Positions 1 to 7,671 of a stretch of 53,564 nt of DNA are shown piece after piece. Source of the stretch: Bacteroidales bacterium (GTDB lineage Bacteria > Bacteroidota > Bacteroidia > Bacteroidales > Muribaculaceae); the NCBI GenBank assembly GCA_900766975.1, contig CAAFXO010000045.1:1-53564 (forward strand), read 5' to 3'. The notes under the pieces were generated by a model, which worked only from the letters and a program-made list of their open reading frames with translations, searched no databases and was not told the DNA's origin. Positions within the stretch are counted from its first letter, which is position 1; each line of letters begins with the position of its first letter. Made by a program: the position numbers and the translations under genes.

Positions 1-602
1 ATGGCTGCCTCTATTATAGTAGGAGTTGGCTCATATCCACTTTTAGCCCAAACATCATCAGTCACCAAATTTTGAGTATTGTGAGGAATGCTGTCCAACA
101 CATTTGCAAAGGCGCATGCTAATTTGGAGGCATTTACTTGAAGAGGTTCATATACATTATCTTCGTAATAATTCAGTGTTAATATACAATTTTTTGCAGT
201 TTCTTTAGGGGCTACCAATATAGGTATTAGTATACGTTCGGCGCTTTGTTCATGGAAATTTTTCAAGTCTAAGGCATAATCCCACACTTGAGTTCTGGCT
301 TCTCGAGTAAATTTTTGCTCGGAAGTTTTATATTCCAGAACAAAAATAATTCCATCTATGACAACAATTACATCGGCACGTCTACCCATACGGGGTATAT
401 TATATTCGAAATACACGCTACCCCGAAAGCGATAAGGTTGAAGAATCTCTTTTAGGGTATAAATTTCCTCCACCCATGACTGAGACGTTTCGTCGTTAAT
501 ATCATGTTGTGAAGCTAAGGTTAGTTTTCCGATTATTTCATCGACGTTCCTATCGATAAAATCCGAGATAGAATCCGAATAATAATATCGAGTAGCTGCC
601 AT
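1..602 (-). CDS. DUF2075-type protein, N-terminal part (truncated by window edge)
   Basis: An open reading frame runs from an ATG at 602 to the window edge, so only the first 200 or so residues are visible. The N-terminus carries the pattern I associate with DUF2075 helicase/nuclease-like proteins: DEIIGKLTLASQ near residue 21, then YFEYNIPRMGRRADVI and IFVLEYK, then VWDYALDLKNFHE. The second and third blocks resemble a PD-(D/E)XK nuclease core (acidic residue, then E-x-K). An ATPase domain would be expected beyond the edge. It follows the DUF1016 gene by 29 nt on the same strand, so the two are probably cotranscribed. The biological role of DUF2075 proteins is poorly defined; nucleic-acid processing is inferred. 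Confidence 0.72.
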   Translation of the reverse strand, partial: MAATRYYYSDSISDFIDRNVDEIIGKLTLASQHDINDETSQSWVEEIYTLKEILQPYRFRGSVYFEYNIPRMGRRADVIVVIDGIIFVLEYKTSEQKFTREARTQVWDYALDLKNFHEQSAERILIPILVAPKETAKNCILTLNYYEDNVYEPLQVNASKLACAFANVLDSIPHNTQNLVTDDVWAKSGYEPTPTIIEAA

Positions 603-631
603 AAATAGTTATTTAAGTGTTACATTTTCCC

Positions 632-1687
632 TCATGATTCTTTATCACTATCATAATTATTTACCAAAAAGTTGGCTTTTTGTTGTTCTATCTCCCGTCG
701 TAATTCTTCTTCTGAGGGAAGATATGTCATATATTTTGCTGCAAATATCTGTTCACTACCATTAAGTACAGAATATCGAGCAACGGTTTTATCTGTATCC
801 GTACACAACAAAATGCCAATAGTGGGATTGTCGTCTTTTCCCTTTATTATGTCATCATACATTCTTACATACATATCAAGCTGTCCTATATCTTGATGAG
901 TCATAGGGTGCGTTTTCAATTCAAATATAACGAATCTCTTCATCTTGAAATTATAAAACACCAAATCGACAAAATAGTCGCTTAGTTCTGTTGTGATATG
1001 TTGCTGGCGTTCCACGAAAGCGAATCCTCGTCCTAATTCCATAATAAACTTTTCAAGATTATCGATCAGAGCCTGTTCAAGTTGTGATTCATTATACCTT
1101 TCATGACGTTTGAATCCCATAAACTCAGCAACTACCGGATTTTTGATATATTCCAAAGGGTCTTTATCGTTGAATGGTGCAATGGCTTTTGTGCGCACCT
1201 CATTTGGGTTCTCTCTCTGTGCTGCAAGACGACGTTCAAAGTATTGCGATGAAATATTTCTGTCAAGTGTAGTTGTACTCCACATATCCTTTGACGCGTT
1301 TTCGAGATACCACTCTCTCGCAACATCATTGGTAACAGACAGAAGCCGGCGAATATGTGTCCATGTCAAATTGTGTACGAATTCGTACACTTTCTTAAAA
1401 TCAGGAAATAACAGGTAGAATTTGCGATAGTGTTGAAGGTTTCGTTTATTGTAATTGTTTCCGTAAATTGAAGAAAGGCGTTGAGCAAGCTCGGGTATCA
1501 ATTTTGAGCCATATTGTGCTCGTGTTTCTCCTTGTTGTTCTTCTTCGACAATGCGTCTTCCAATATTCCAATAAGTCGCAATTGCCGCTTGTCCGGCGGC
1601 AGCGTATGCTTGACGTTGTCCATTAGTGATAATCAAACTTATATCATCAAACAATCGGTCGGGAATAACATTATTCAAATTATCCAT
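632..1687 (-). CDS. DUF1016 (YhcG-like) PD-(D/E)XK nuclease family protein
   Basis: The 351-residue protein has the DUF1016 arrangement. An N-terminal helical domain contains YWNIGRRIVEEEQ and a basic YNKRNLQHYRKFYLLFP stretch. The C-terminal nuclease-like domain has D241 (FVDLVFYN), E256 and K258 (FELK), consistent with a PD-(D/E)XK metal-binding site. The frame stays open upstream to 1762, but family members start near the equivalent of MDNLNN, so the ATG at 1687 was chosen. The upstream 25 codons also overlap a recurring GCGCT element. The family is often found near restriction-modification or mobile genes; no such genes are visible here apart from the DUF2075 protein downstream. A second, divergent family member lies at 46973-48091. 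Confidence 0.82.
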   Translation of the reverse strand: MDNLNNVIPDRLFDDISLIITNGQRQAYAAAGQAAIATYWNIGRRIVEEEQQGETRAQYGSKLIPELAQRLSSIYGNNYNKRNLQHYRKFYLLFPDFKKVYEFVHNLTWTHIRRLLSVTNDVAREWYLENASKDMWSTTTLDRNISSQYFERRLAAQRENPNEVRTKAIAPFNDKDPLEYIKNPVVAEFMGFKRHERYNESQLEQALIDNLEKFIMELGRGFAFVERQQHITTELSDYFVDLVFYNFKMKRFVIFELKTHPMTHQDIGQLDMYVRMYDDIIKGKDDNPTIGILLCTDTDKTVARYSVLNGSEQIFAAKYMTYLPSEEELRREIEQQKANFLVNNYDSDKES

Positions 1688-1700
1688 ATTAATTTTTGCA

Positions 1701-1716
1701 AGGACGCGCTTTAGAG
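1701..1716. repeat. GCGCT intergenic element (copy)
   Basis: AGGACGCGCTTTAGAG is a variant of the recurring GGAACGCGCTCT element. It lies just upstream of the DUF1016 start chosen here. Confidence 0.5.
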
Positions 1717-1776
1717 ATATGGTGTCGTCGCTGCCGGCGACACCATAACCTTCAGCCCACACATCGATGCAGAGCT

Positions 1777-1792
1777 GAGAACGCGCTTTAAA
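1777..1792. repeat. GCGCT intergenic element (copy)
   Basis: GAGAACGCGCTTTAAA lies between recA and the DUF1016 gene, 16 nt beyond the recA stop codon. Confidence 0.55.
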
Positions 1793-1807
1793 TCAGAAAT
1801 ATAGGAA

Positions 1808-2989
1808 TTATTGCTCTTCGATGTCTATGTCGAAGTCGTCGGCGTATAGGTCGGCGTTATCGTCGGCTGTTTCGCTGCCGGGGATTTCGGCATCGGTGCT
1901 ACCGGCAAATGCTACGCCGGGTATCGAGACGGGCATACCTTGTTTGCCACCCTTCTCGGCGTTGAGCTGATCGACGATCTTCTGCTCTAACTCCTCAGCC
2001 AGATCGGGATTGTCGGCGATCACTTTCTTCACGGCGTCGCGACCCTGTCCCAACTTGGTGCCGTTGTAGGAGAACCATGCCCCCGACTTCTTGATGATGC
2101 CATGTTCCACGCCGAGGTCGATGATCTCACCCGCCTTCGAGATGCCTTCGCCAAACATGATTTCGAATTCAGCCTTCATGAATGGAGGCGCCACCTTGTT
2201 CTTCACCACCTTCACTTTGGCTACACGACCCACTGTGGTGTCACCATCCTTAATAAATGTGGAGGGACGAATCTCGATGCGCACCGAAGCGTAGAACTTC
2301 AGGGCGTTACCGCCGGTGGTGGTTTCGGGGTTGCCGAACATTACGCCGATCTTCTCGCGGATCTGGTTGATGAAGATGCAGCAAGTGCGAGTGCGAGAGA
2401 TAGTGCCGGTGAGCTTGCGCATAGCTTGCGACATGAGACGAGCATGGAGGCCCACATTCTTATCACCCATCTCCCCTTCGATTTCAGCTTTCGGAGTGAG
2501 TGCAGCCACCGAGTCGATCACCAGCACATCGATAGCGCCGGAATTGATCAGCTGCTCGGCGATGTCGAGAGCCTGCTCGCCATTGTCGGGCTGGGCGAGG
2601 AGAAGGTTGTTGACATCGACGCCAAGTTTCTCGGCGTAGAAACGGTCGAAAGCATGTTCGGCATCGACGATGGCGCAGATTCCGCCGGATTTTTGCGCTT
2701 CGGCGATCACATGGATCGCGAGCGTGGTCTTACCTGAAGACTCGGGACCATAGATCTCGGTGATACGACCGCGAGGGAGGCCACCGACGCCGAGAGCATA
2801 ATCCAGGCCCAACGAGCCGGTGGAGATAGCCTCCACATCTCTGACGGCATCATCGCCGAGACGCATCACGGTGCCCACACCGAAATCCTTCTCCAAGTGA
2901 GACATTGTCACATCGAGAGCCTTCAATTTAGCCTCTCTATCTGAAATGCGAGCTCCGGAGGGAGCCGCTGCTTTTTTCTTTACTGCCAT
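1808..2989 (-). CDS. recA: DNA recombination and repair protein RecA
   Basis: RecA forms ATP-dependent filaments on single-stranded DNA, drives strand exchange and stimulates LexA-type self-cleavage. The 393-residue protein has Walker A GPESSGKT at residues 81-88, followed by the usual core blocks (VDAEHAFD, LLLAQPDNGEQAL, DSVAALTPKAEIEGEMGD, FINQIREKIGVMFG). The C-terminal tail is acidic and rather long (DDNADLYADDFDIDIEEQ). The start at 2989 gives the expected MAVKKKAAA beginning. A -7 box lies 35-42 nt upstream. The gene appears monocistronic: bioB ends 176 nt upstream of it on the same strand, and the DUF1016 gene starts 120 nt beyond its stop. Confidence 0.98.
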   Translation of the reverse strand: MAVKKKAAAPSGARISDREAKLKALDVTMSHLEKDFGVGTVMRLGDDAVRDVEAISTGSLGLDYALGVGGLPRGRITEIYGPESSGKTTLAIHVIAEAQKSGGICAIVDAEHAFDRFYAEKLGVDVNNLLLAQPDNGEQALDIAEQLINSGAIDVLVIDSVAALTPKAEIEGEMGDKNVGLHARLMSQAMRKLTGTISRTRTCCIFINQIREKIGVMFGNPETTTGGNALKFYASVRIEIRPSTFIKDGDTTVGRVAKVKVVKNKVAPPFMKAEFEIMFGEGISKAGEIIDLGVEHGIIKKSGAWFSYNGTKLGQGRDAVKKVIADNPDLAEELEQKIVDQLNAEKGGKQGMPVSIPGVAFAGSTDAEIPGSETADDNADLYADDFDIDIEEQ

Positions 2990-3023
2990 AGTGTATAGGG
3001 TTTTAATTGTTTCTTTCTGCTTG

Positions 3024-3031
3024 CAAAGTTA
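3024..3031 (-). promoter_or_regulatory. -7 promoter box for recA
   Basis: TAACTTTG on the minus strand matches the Bacteroidota TAnnTTTG -7 element. No TTTG was found at the usual 19-21 nt upstream spacing. Confidence 0.5.
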
Positions 3032-3165
3032 ATACTTTCAAATTCACCATCATATAGCGCGATGAAATTATTTTTATAAAAAATATTAACTGACTGCAAG
3101 AAATCCGCAGTTTGGCGACGAATTAGAGTTTGTTTAGTGTTCTACCAAGGAATTAGAGTCTGCTT

Positions 3166-4134
3166 TTAGAACTCCATATTAGCGTCTTTGATCAGTTTTT
3201 TATCCTCTTCGACGGTCGAGCCGACAGTAGTGAGGAGGTCTCCGACGATGCCACCGTTGATGCAGATAGCCATGGCGCGCAGTTGGGCGTCGCGGCTGAG
3301 TTTGGTTCTGCCGCCGGCGAAACGGATTATGGCGCGCGGGTGGATGAATCGATAGAGGCAGATAGTATCGAGGATTTCCTCTTCAGAGAGTGGTTGAGCC
3401 TTCTCTAAGGGAGTTCCGGGGATAGGGCAAAGGATATTCACAGGTATCGACATAGGGTTAACTCGTCGCAGAGCCAGACCGAGACCTACTCGCTGGCGGG
3501 GAGTTTCGCCCATGCCGATGATGCCACCCGAGCAGATCTCGAAACCGATCTTCTTGGCGGCCTCGATGGTGCAGATTTTATCCTCGATGGTGTGGGTGGT
3601 GCAGAGAGAGTCGAAGAAATCGGGGGCAGCCTCGAGGTTGCAGTGATAACGGCGCACGCCGGCATCCCAGAGCTTTTGGAGTTCCTCCTCATTGAGCAGG
3701 CCCATAGAGGCGCAGAGGCCGACGCCCTCCCACTTCGACATATCCTTGAAATAAGAGCAGGCAAGATCCAGCTCAATGCCGGTCATCTTGCGGCCCGAAG
3801 TTACGAGCGATATATGGCGGATTCCTTGGCGGCGATTATATTCAGCTTGGCGCATACACTCCTCACGCGAGATAAGAGGGTAAGTCTCCACTTTGGTTTT
3901 GAAGTGAGCAGACTGAGCACACCACTTGCAATTTTCCGGGCACTTGCCGGATCGGGCATTGATGATAGAACAAGAATCGAAGCGTCGAGGGCCGAACTTA
4001 CCGGTAATCTCCTTAGCAGCCTCATAGAGGGCTTCACGGTCGGCGGCAGCCTCATCGCAGAGGGCATACGCCTGCTCCTCCGAGATCTCACCCCCGGAGA
4101 GAATAACGTCTTTCAAAGACTCAATCAGCGACAT
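3166..4134 (-). CDS. bioB: biotin synthase BioB
   Basis: BioB is a radical SAM enzyme that inserts sulfur into dethiobiotin, the last step of biotin synthesis. The 322-residue protein has the radical SAM cluster C65-x3-C69-x2-C72 (CPENCKWC), then the family blocks YNRRQGIRHISLVTSG and CSGGIIGMGET. The C-terminal FAGGRTKLSRDAQ includes the arginine that coordinates the auxiliary 2Fe-2S cluster in characterised BioB. Other bio genes are not in this window, so it looks detached from any biotin operon. The start at 4134 gives the normal N-terminus MSLIESLKD. Confidence 0.96.
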   Translation of the reverse strand: MSLIESLKDVILSGGEISEEQAYALCDEAAADREALYEAAKEITGKFGPRRFDSCSIINARSGKCPENCKWCAQSAHFKTKVETYPLISREECMRQAEYNRRQGIRHISLVTSGRKMTGIELDLACSYFKDMSKWEGVGLCASMGLLNEEELQKLWDAGVRRYHCNLEAAPDFFDSLCTTHTIEDKICTIEAAKKIGFEICSGGIIGMGETPRQRVGLGLALRRVNPMSIPVNILCPIPGTPLEKAQPLSEEEILDTICLYRFIHPRAIIRFAGGRTKLSRDAQLRAMAICINGGIVGDLLTTVGSTVEEDKKLIKDANMEF

Positions 4135-4189
4135 AATGAAATATCTTCTTTCTTAGGTTAATAAAGTTGGCGGCAAAGAAAGCGCCACT

Positions 4190-4197
4190 CAAAGTTA
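4190..4197 (-). promoter_or_regulatory. -7 promoter box for bioB
   Basis: TAACTTTG on the minus strand, 56-63 nt upstream of the bioB ATG, fits TAnnTTTG. A TTTG lies 23 nt further upstream, slightly beyond the usual spacing. Confidence 0.45.
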
Positions 4198-4318
4198 CAA
4201 CAAACTTTTGAAACTAACGACAAAGAAATTCTAAAAATTAACAGATGACTCTAATTTTGGAAAAATTGGAGAAAATTAGACAAAAAGAAACCTTGTTTTA
4301 TATTTTTTATAAAAAATT

Positions 4319-4349
4319 TTTGCAAAGAGAAAAAATTAATTTATTTTTG
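4319..4349 (+). promoter_or_regulatory. promoter of the secreted-protein operon
   Basis: TTTG at 4319-4322, a 19-nt spacer and TATTTTTG at 4342-4349 match the Bacteroidota TTTG-N19-TAnnTTTG promoter. The predicted transcript starts near 4353, giving a leader of about 90 nt before the ATG at 4443. The flanking 4135-4442 stretch is AT-rich and holds no gene. Confidence 0.7.
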
Positions 4350-4442
4350 CCTTTGATATGAGGGTATTAAATTATTCGCATATCGAACTACTATATTTAT
4401 CTATTCAATTTATTATTAATCAAATCAAAAAGTTTAGAATCT

Positions 4443-5891
4443 ATGAAAAAGTTTTTACTTCTCGGAAGTGCTTTGCTTGCATCGGCAGTATGCCTGAATG
4501 CCGAGAACAAGGTTTACAACTGCGAGGAACTCGGAGTTGTGTATGGCGTGTCTAATAATGGACACTTTGCCGCCATTACCGATGATGGCAACAACCTTGC
4601 CTATCTCTGGAAATGGGACGTGCCTGATGTGTTCTTCGACATCTCGGCTCCCGAGGATGACGAATCAGTGCCCGAAGGACAGCGCGTAAGCGGCACCAAC
4701 GCCTACGATGCATCAGACTCCGGTATGGTGGTAGGTTGCATCTACTATGCCGATGGCAGAAGCGTGCCTGCCTACTATCTCAACGACGAATGGAATATGC
4801 TTCCGTTGCCTGCCAACGTATCAAATCTCAATTCAGCTACTACAGTGACACCTGATGGCAACATCATCGGTGGCTTCTGCGGCCGTCCCAACGCTGAGCT
4901 TGGCATCGGTCAATACTTCCCCGTGCGCTGGCAGAAGAATGCATCGGGCGACTATGAGCTCATCGACGAGTCTGACTTCGACCTTGGCAACCACATGGGC
5001 TTCTATCCCCGCACCATGAGCAAGGATGGCAGCATCATGGCAGGCGCTATATATTATGGTGTAGGATCTTGCATGCCCGCCCTCTCGGTCAATGGCGAAC
5101 TCAAGATGTTTGACGAGATCGAGATCAAATATGAGCCCTGGATCTACAAAGGAAAATACTACTGCGGCTGGGGTGAAGATGAAGAGGGCAATCCGATTCA
5201 GATTTGGACAGAAGATCCCGACGATCCCCGCATCGTTCTCTACGAAGAGACCTATATCAATGGCTTTAAGGATTCCAACGACTTCCTCTATGGCACATTC
5301 CAAGACTGCGATCCTGACGGACTCTTCTATGGTTGCCGCACACTGATCACCAATCTCTCGGAGAGTGATCCCACCAAAGCCACACTCACTCAGAAGGCAT
5401 GCACCTACGATCAGAAGACCGACGAATGGGAATATAGCAACCGCATCAACGCCTACACTTGCGGTGTGGGCAAGGACCTGATCTATTCAGTCGACAATAA
5501 GATGATCGTAAGCGGTCAGTTCTACGATATCAATGAATATTATGGTGTAGATGCACCCAGCACATCGTTCGGCGCATCGAAGATCAGCGCCAATGGCAAG
5601 GTGATCGGTATGACCCGTGGCGAGTTCAACGAAGCTATTGCAGAATGGATGTACTTTCCCTATATGATTGTTACCGACGATGCATACGCCGGTGTCGACA
5701 AGGTGATGGATACAGTCTCGAAGGTGGCATTCGTAGTGGGTCGTGGTCATATCTCAGTGCTCAATGCCGATGAAGCTACTATCTATGATCTGAAAGGTAA
5801 TGTAGTGGCTCAAGGCACTTCGGTAGACGTAAATCCCGGCATCTATGTTGTGACATCAGGCGCAACAACTGCCAAAGTAATGGTAAAATAA
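4443..5891 (+). CDS. secreted repeat protein with type-IX-like C-terminal tail
   Basis: The 482-residue protein begins with a clear signal peptide (MKKFLLLGSALLASAVCLNA). The body has loose repeats that pair a short hydrophobic strand with a Gly/Asp turn (YGVSNNGHFAAITDDG, VTPDGNIIGGFCG, MSKDGSIMAGAIYYG, ISANGKVIGMTRG). These resemble beta-propeller or HAF-type repeats. The last 35 residues (ATIYDLKGNVVAQG…GIYVV…KVMVK) resemble a shortened T9SS type A sorting domain. It is first in a three-gene operon and its stop codon is one base from the next start. A surface or extracellular location is inferred; the ligand and function are unknown. Confidence 0.8.
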   Translation: MKKFLLLGSALLASAVCLNAENKVYNCEELGVVYGVSNNGHFAAITDDGNNLAYLWKWDVPDVFFDISAPEDDESVPEGQRVSGTNAYDASDSGMVVGCIYYADGRSVPAYYLNDEWNMLPLPANVSNLNSATTVTPDGNIIGGFCGRPNAELGIGQYFPVRWQKNASGDYELIDESDFDLGNHMGFYPRTMSKDGSIMAGAIYYGVGSCMPALSVNGELKMFDEIEIKYEPWIYKGKYYCGWGEDEEGNPIQIWTEDPDDPRIVLYEETYINGFKDSNDFLYGTFQDCDPDGLFYGCRTLITNLSESDPTKATLTQKACTYDQKTDEWEYSNRINAYTCGVGKDLIYSVDNKMIVSGQFYDINEYYGVDAPSTSFGASKISANGKVIGMTRGEFNEAIAEWMYFPYMIVTDDAYAGVDKVMDTVSKVAFVVGRGHISVLNADEATIYDLKGNVVAQGTSVDVNPGIYVVTSGATTAKVMVK

Positions 5892-5892
5892 C

Positions 5893-7638
5893 ATGAGATT
5901 TTTCAAGACTTTAACAATGACTGTGCTTGCGTTGGTTGCCGGAGTGCAAACGGCGCAAGCCGAGTATACACTATCGTTCGCGAGCGGCAAACTGCCCTCA
6001 GACGTGGTGAGTCAGAATCCGGGCACAGTTCCCACGAGTTCCGGCTATAAACGAGGCTGGACCACAACGGGCTGGACTGTAGAGCGCTTCGGCGACAAAG
6101 GCTATGTAGGTCTCTGCCCCACCTATTATGAGGGAGACACGGAGACTGAAAGTTGCAGCAGTCTCATGCTTCCGGAAGTGGTGGTGGGAGAGAATGATTA
6201 TCTTATCTGGGAATCTCGCGCCATGTATCCGGCACGTCACGAGACTTATCGCATCGATATCACTGAGGGTATGACCGAGGCTTTTACCACCCTCGGCGAG
6301 TATGAAGATGATGGCAACTGGACCACACGTATGCTTTCTCTCAGCAGGTATGCCGGCAAAAGCGTCACAATCACCATCACTTGCACCAGCAAGGGTGGCT
6401 ATATGCTGATGCTCTCATCGCTGATGCTCGGCACACCGGAGAAACTCAACCTGGTCACCACCGACCTTACCACACGCTTTCTCTCTGCCGATGATATCGC
6501 AGATGGCACAGCTCCTGTTACCCTCTCCGTGCTCAACGCCGGCAAGACCATCGACTCGGGTAGCCTCGTATGCTTGGTCAACCTCAACGATGCCGCCTCT
6601 ATCGCTATCGACACACCCTGGGCCACAGGAGAGACTCGTGAAGTCACCTTCGATCTCCCCGCCGAAGTCGACAAGAAGATCGAATATATTGTGACTTATC
6701 GCGACAGTGAGGGGAATGAGACCGACCTCGCTGAGGATGCAATATTCCCCTCGACATTTGCTCGCACTCTGATGGTCGACAAACTCACCGGTATGTGGTG
6801 TACCAACTGCCCCACCGCGGTGCTTGAAGTTGAAAAAATGGAGAAACGATTTGGCAAGAATGTTGTTTTCGTCGAGACTCACACCAAGGGGACAAGCACC
6901 GATGTTCTCGACAATAACGATTACTTCCTCAACTTCAACTCATATTATGTGCCCTGCTTGATGCTCAACCGCGTATCAGCCAGCAAGGGTAGCAGTTCAT
7001 CCTATTTTAAGTTGTATTACGACACTCCCACCGAGTTTTTGATCAAACTGACCAACGTAACGGCAGCCAATAGCAATACTATCAGTGTAGCAGCCGAAGT
7101 GACCTCCGCCAAAGATCTTGACAACTCCGATGGCAGATATCGTATAGGATATGTAGTCACCTCCGACTTCTACGTTCCGGGCAATCGCAACTACTTCCAG
7201 ATCAACGGATGTAACTCTCCTAAAGATGAGCAATTCTACTACCTTCCCAATCCTATCTACAATGACCTGGTGGAGTTCCACAATGCATCGCTCACATGTG
7301 AGACGGCATTTGATGGCATGGAGGGTAGTATCCCCGATCAACTCACAGCCTATCAGCCGGCAACCTACTCATGGGAGATCTCACGTCCGGAACTTTTGCA
7401 GGATATCAACGATGGCAAAGTCGTGGTGTTCATCCTTGACACTCAGACCGGCGAAGTGCAGAATGCAGCCACAGCCAAGGTGGGCGAAGTGAGTGGTGTC
7501 AAGGATATCCTCAACGACACTATCACTGAAAGCCACGCTAAGGGTATCTACAATATGCAAGGCATTCGCCTCGATGTTGAGCCCTCACAACTTCCCGCCG
7601 GACTTTATATCATCGATGGGAAAAAAATAGTTAAGTAA
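5893..7638 (+). CDS. secreted Omp28-like protein with type-IX-like tail
   Basis: The 581-residue protein starts with a signal peptide ending near QTAQA. Residues about 25-190 look like a jelly-roll 'choice-of-anchor' or cleaved-adhesin domain. Around residue 290 there is a thioredoxin-like segment, KLTGMWCTNCPTA, followed by VVFVETHTKG. This matches the Omp28-type outer-membrane family, with a CxxC that may be redox active. The C-terminus IYNMQGIRLDVE…LPAGLYIIDGKKIVK matches the sorting tail seen in the next gene. It sits between two other secreted proteins in one operon. A cell-surface role is inferred; disulfide chemistry on exported proteins is possible but unproven. Confidence 0.8.
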   Translation: MRFFKTLTMTVLALVAGVQTAQAEYTLSFASGKLPSDVVSQNPGTVPTSSGYKRGWTTTGWTVERFGDKGYVGLCPTYYEGDTETESCSSLMLPEVVVGENDYLIWESRAMYPARHETYRIDITEGMTEAFTTLGEYEDDGNWTTRMLSLSRYAGKSVTITITCTSKGGYMLMLSSLMLGTPEKLNLVTTDLTTRFLSADDIADGTAPVTLSVLNAGKTIDSGSLVCLVNLNDAASIAIDTPWATGETREVTFDLPAEVDKKIEYIVTYRDSEGNETDLAEDAIFPSTFARTLMVDKLTGMWCTNCPTAVLEVEKMEKRFGKNVVFVETHTKGTSTDVLDNNDYFLNFNSYYVPCLMLNRVSASKGSSSSYFKLYYDTPTEFLIKLTNVTAANSNTISVAAEVTSAKDLDNSDGRYRIGYVVTSDFYVPGNRNYFQINGCNSPKDEQFYYLPNPIYNDLVEFHNASLTCETAFDGMEGSIPDQLTAYQPATYSWEISRPELLQDINDGKVVVFILDTQTGEVQNAATAKVGEVSGVKDILNDTITESHAKGIYNMQGIRLDVEPSQLPAGLYIIDGKKIVK

Positions 7639-7671
7639 TTTTATCTATATTATCTTTTTATAATCGAATCT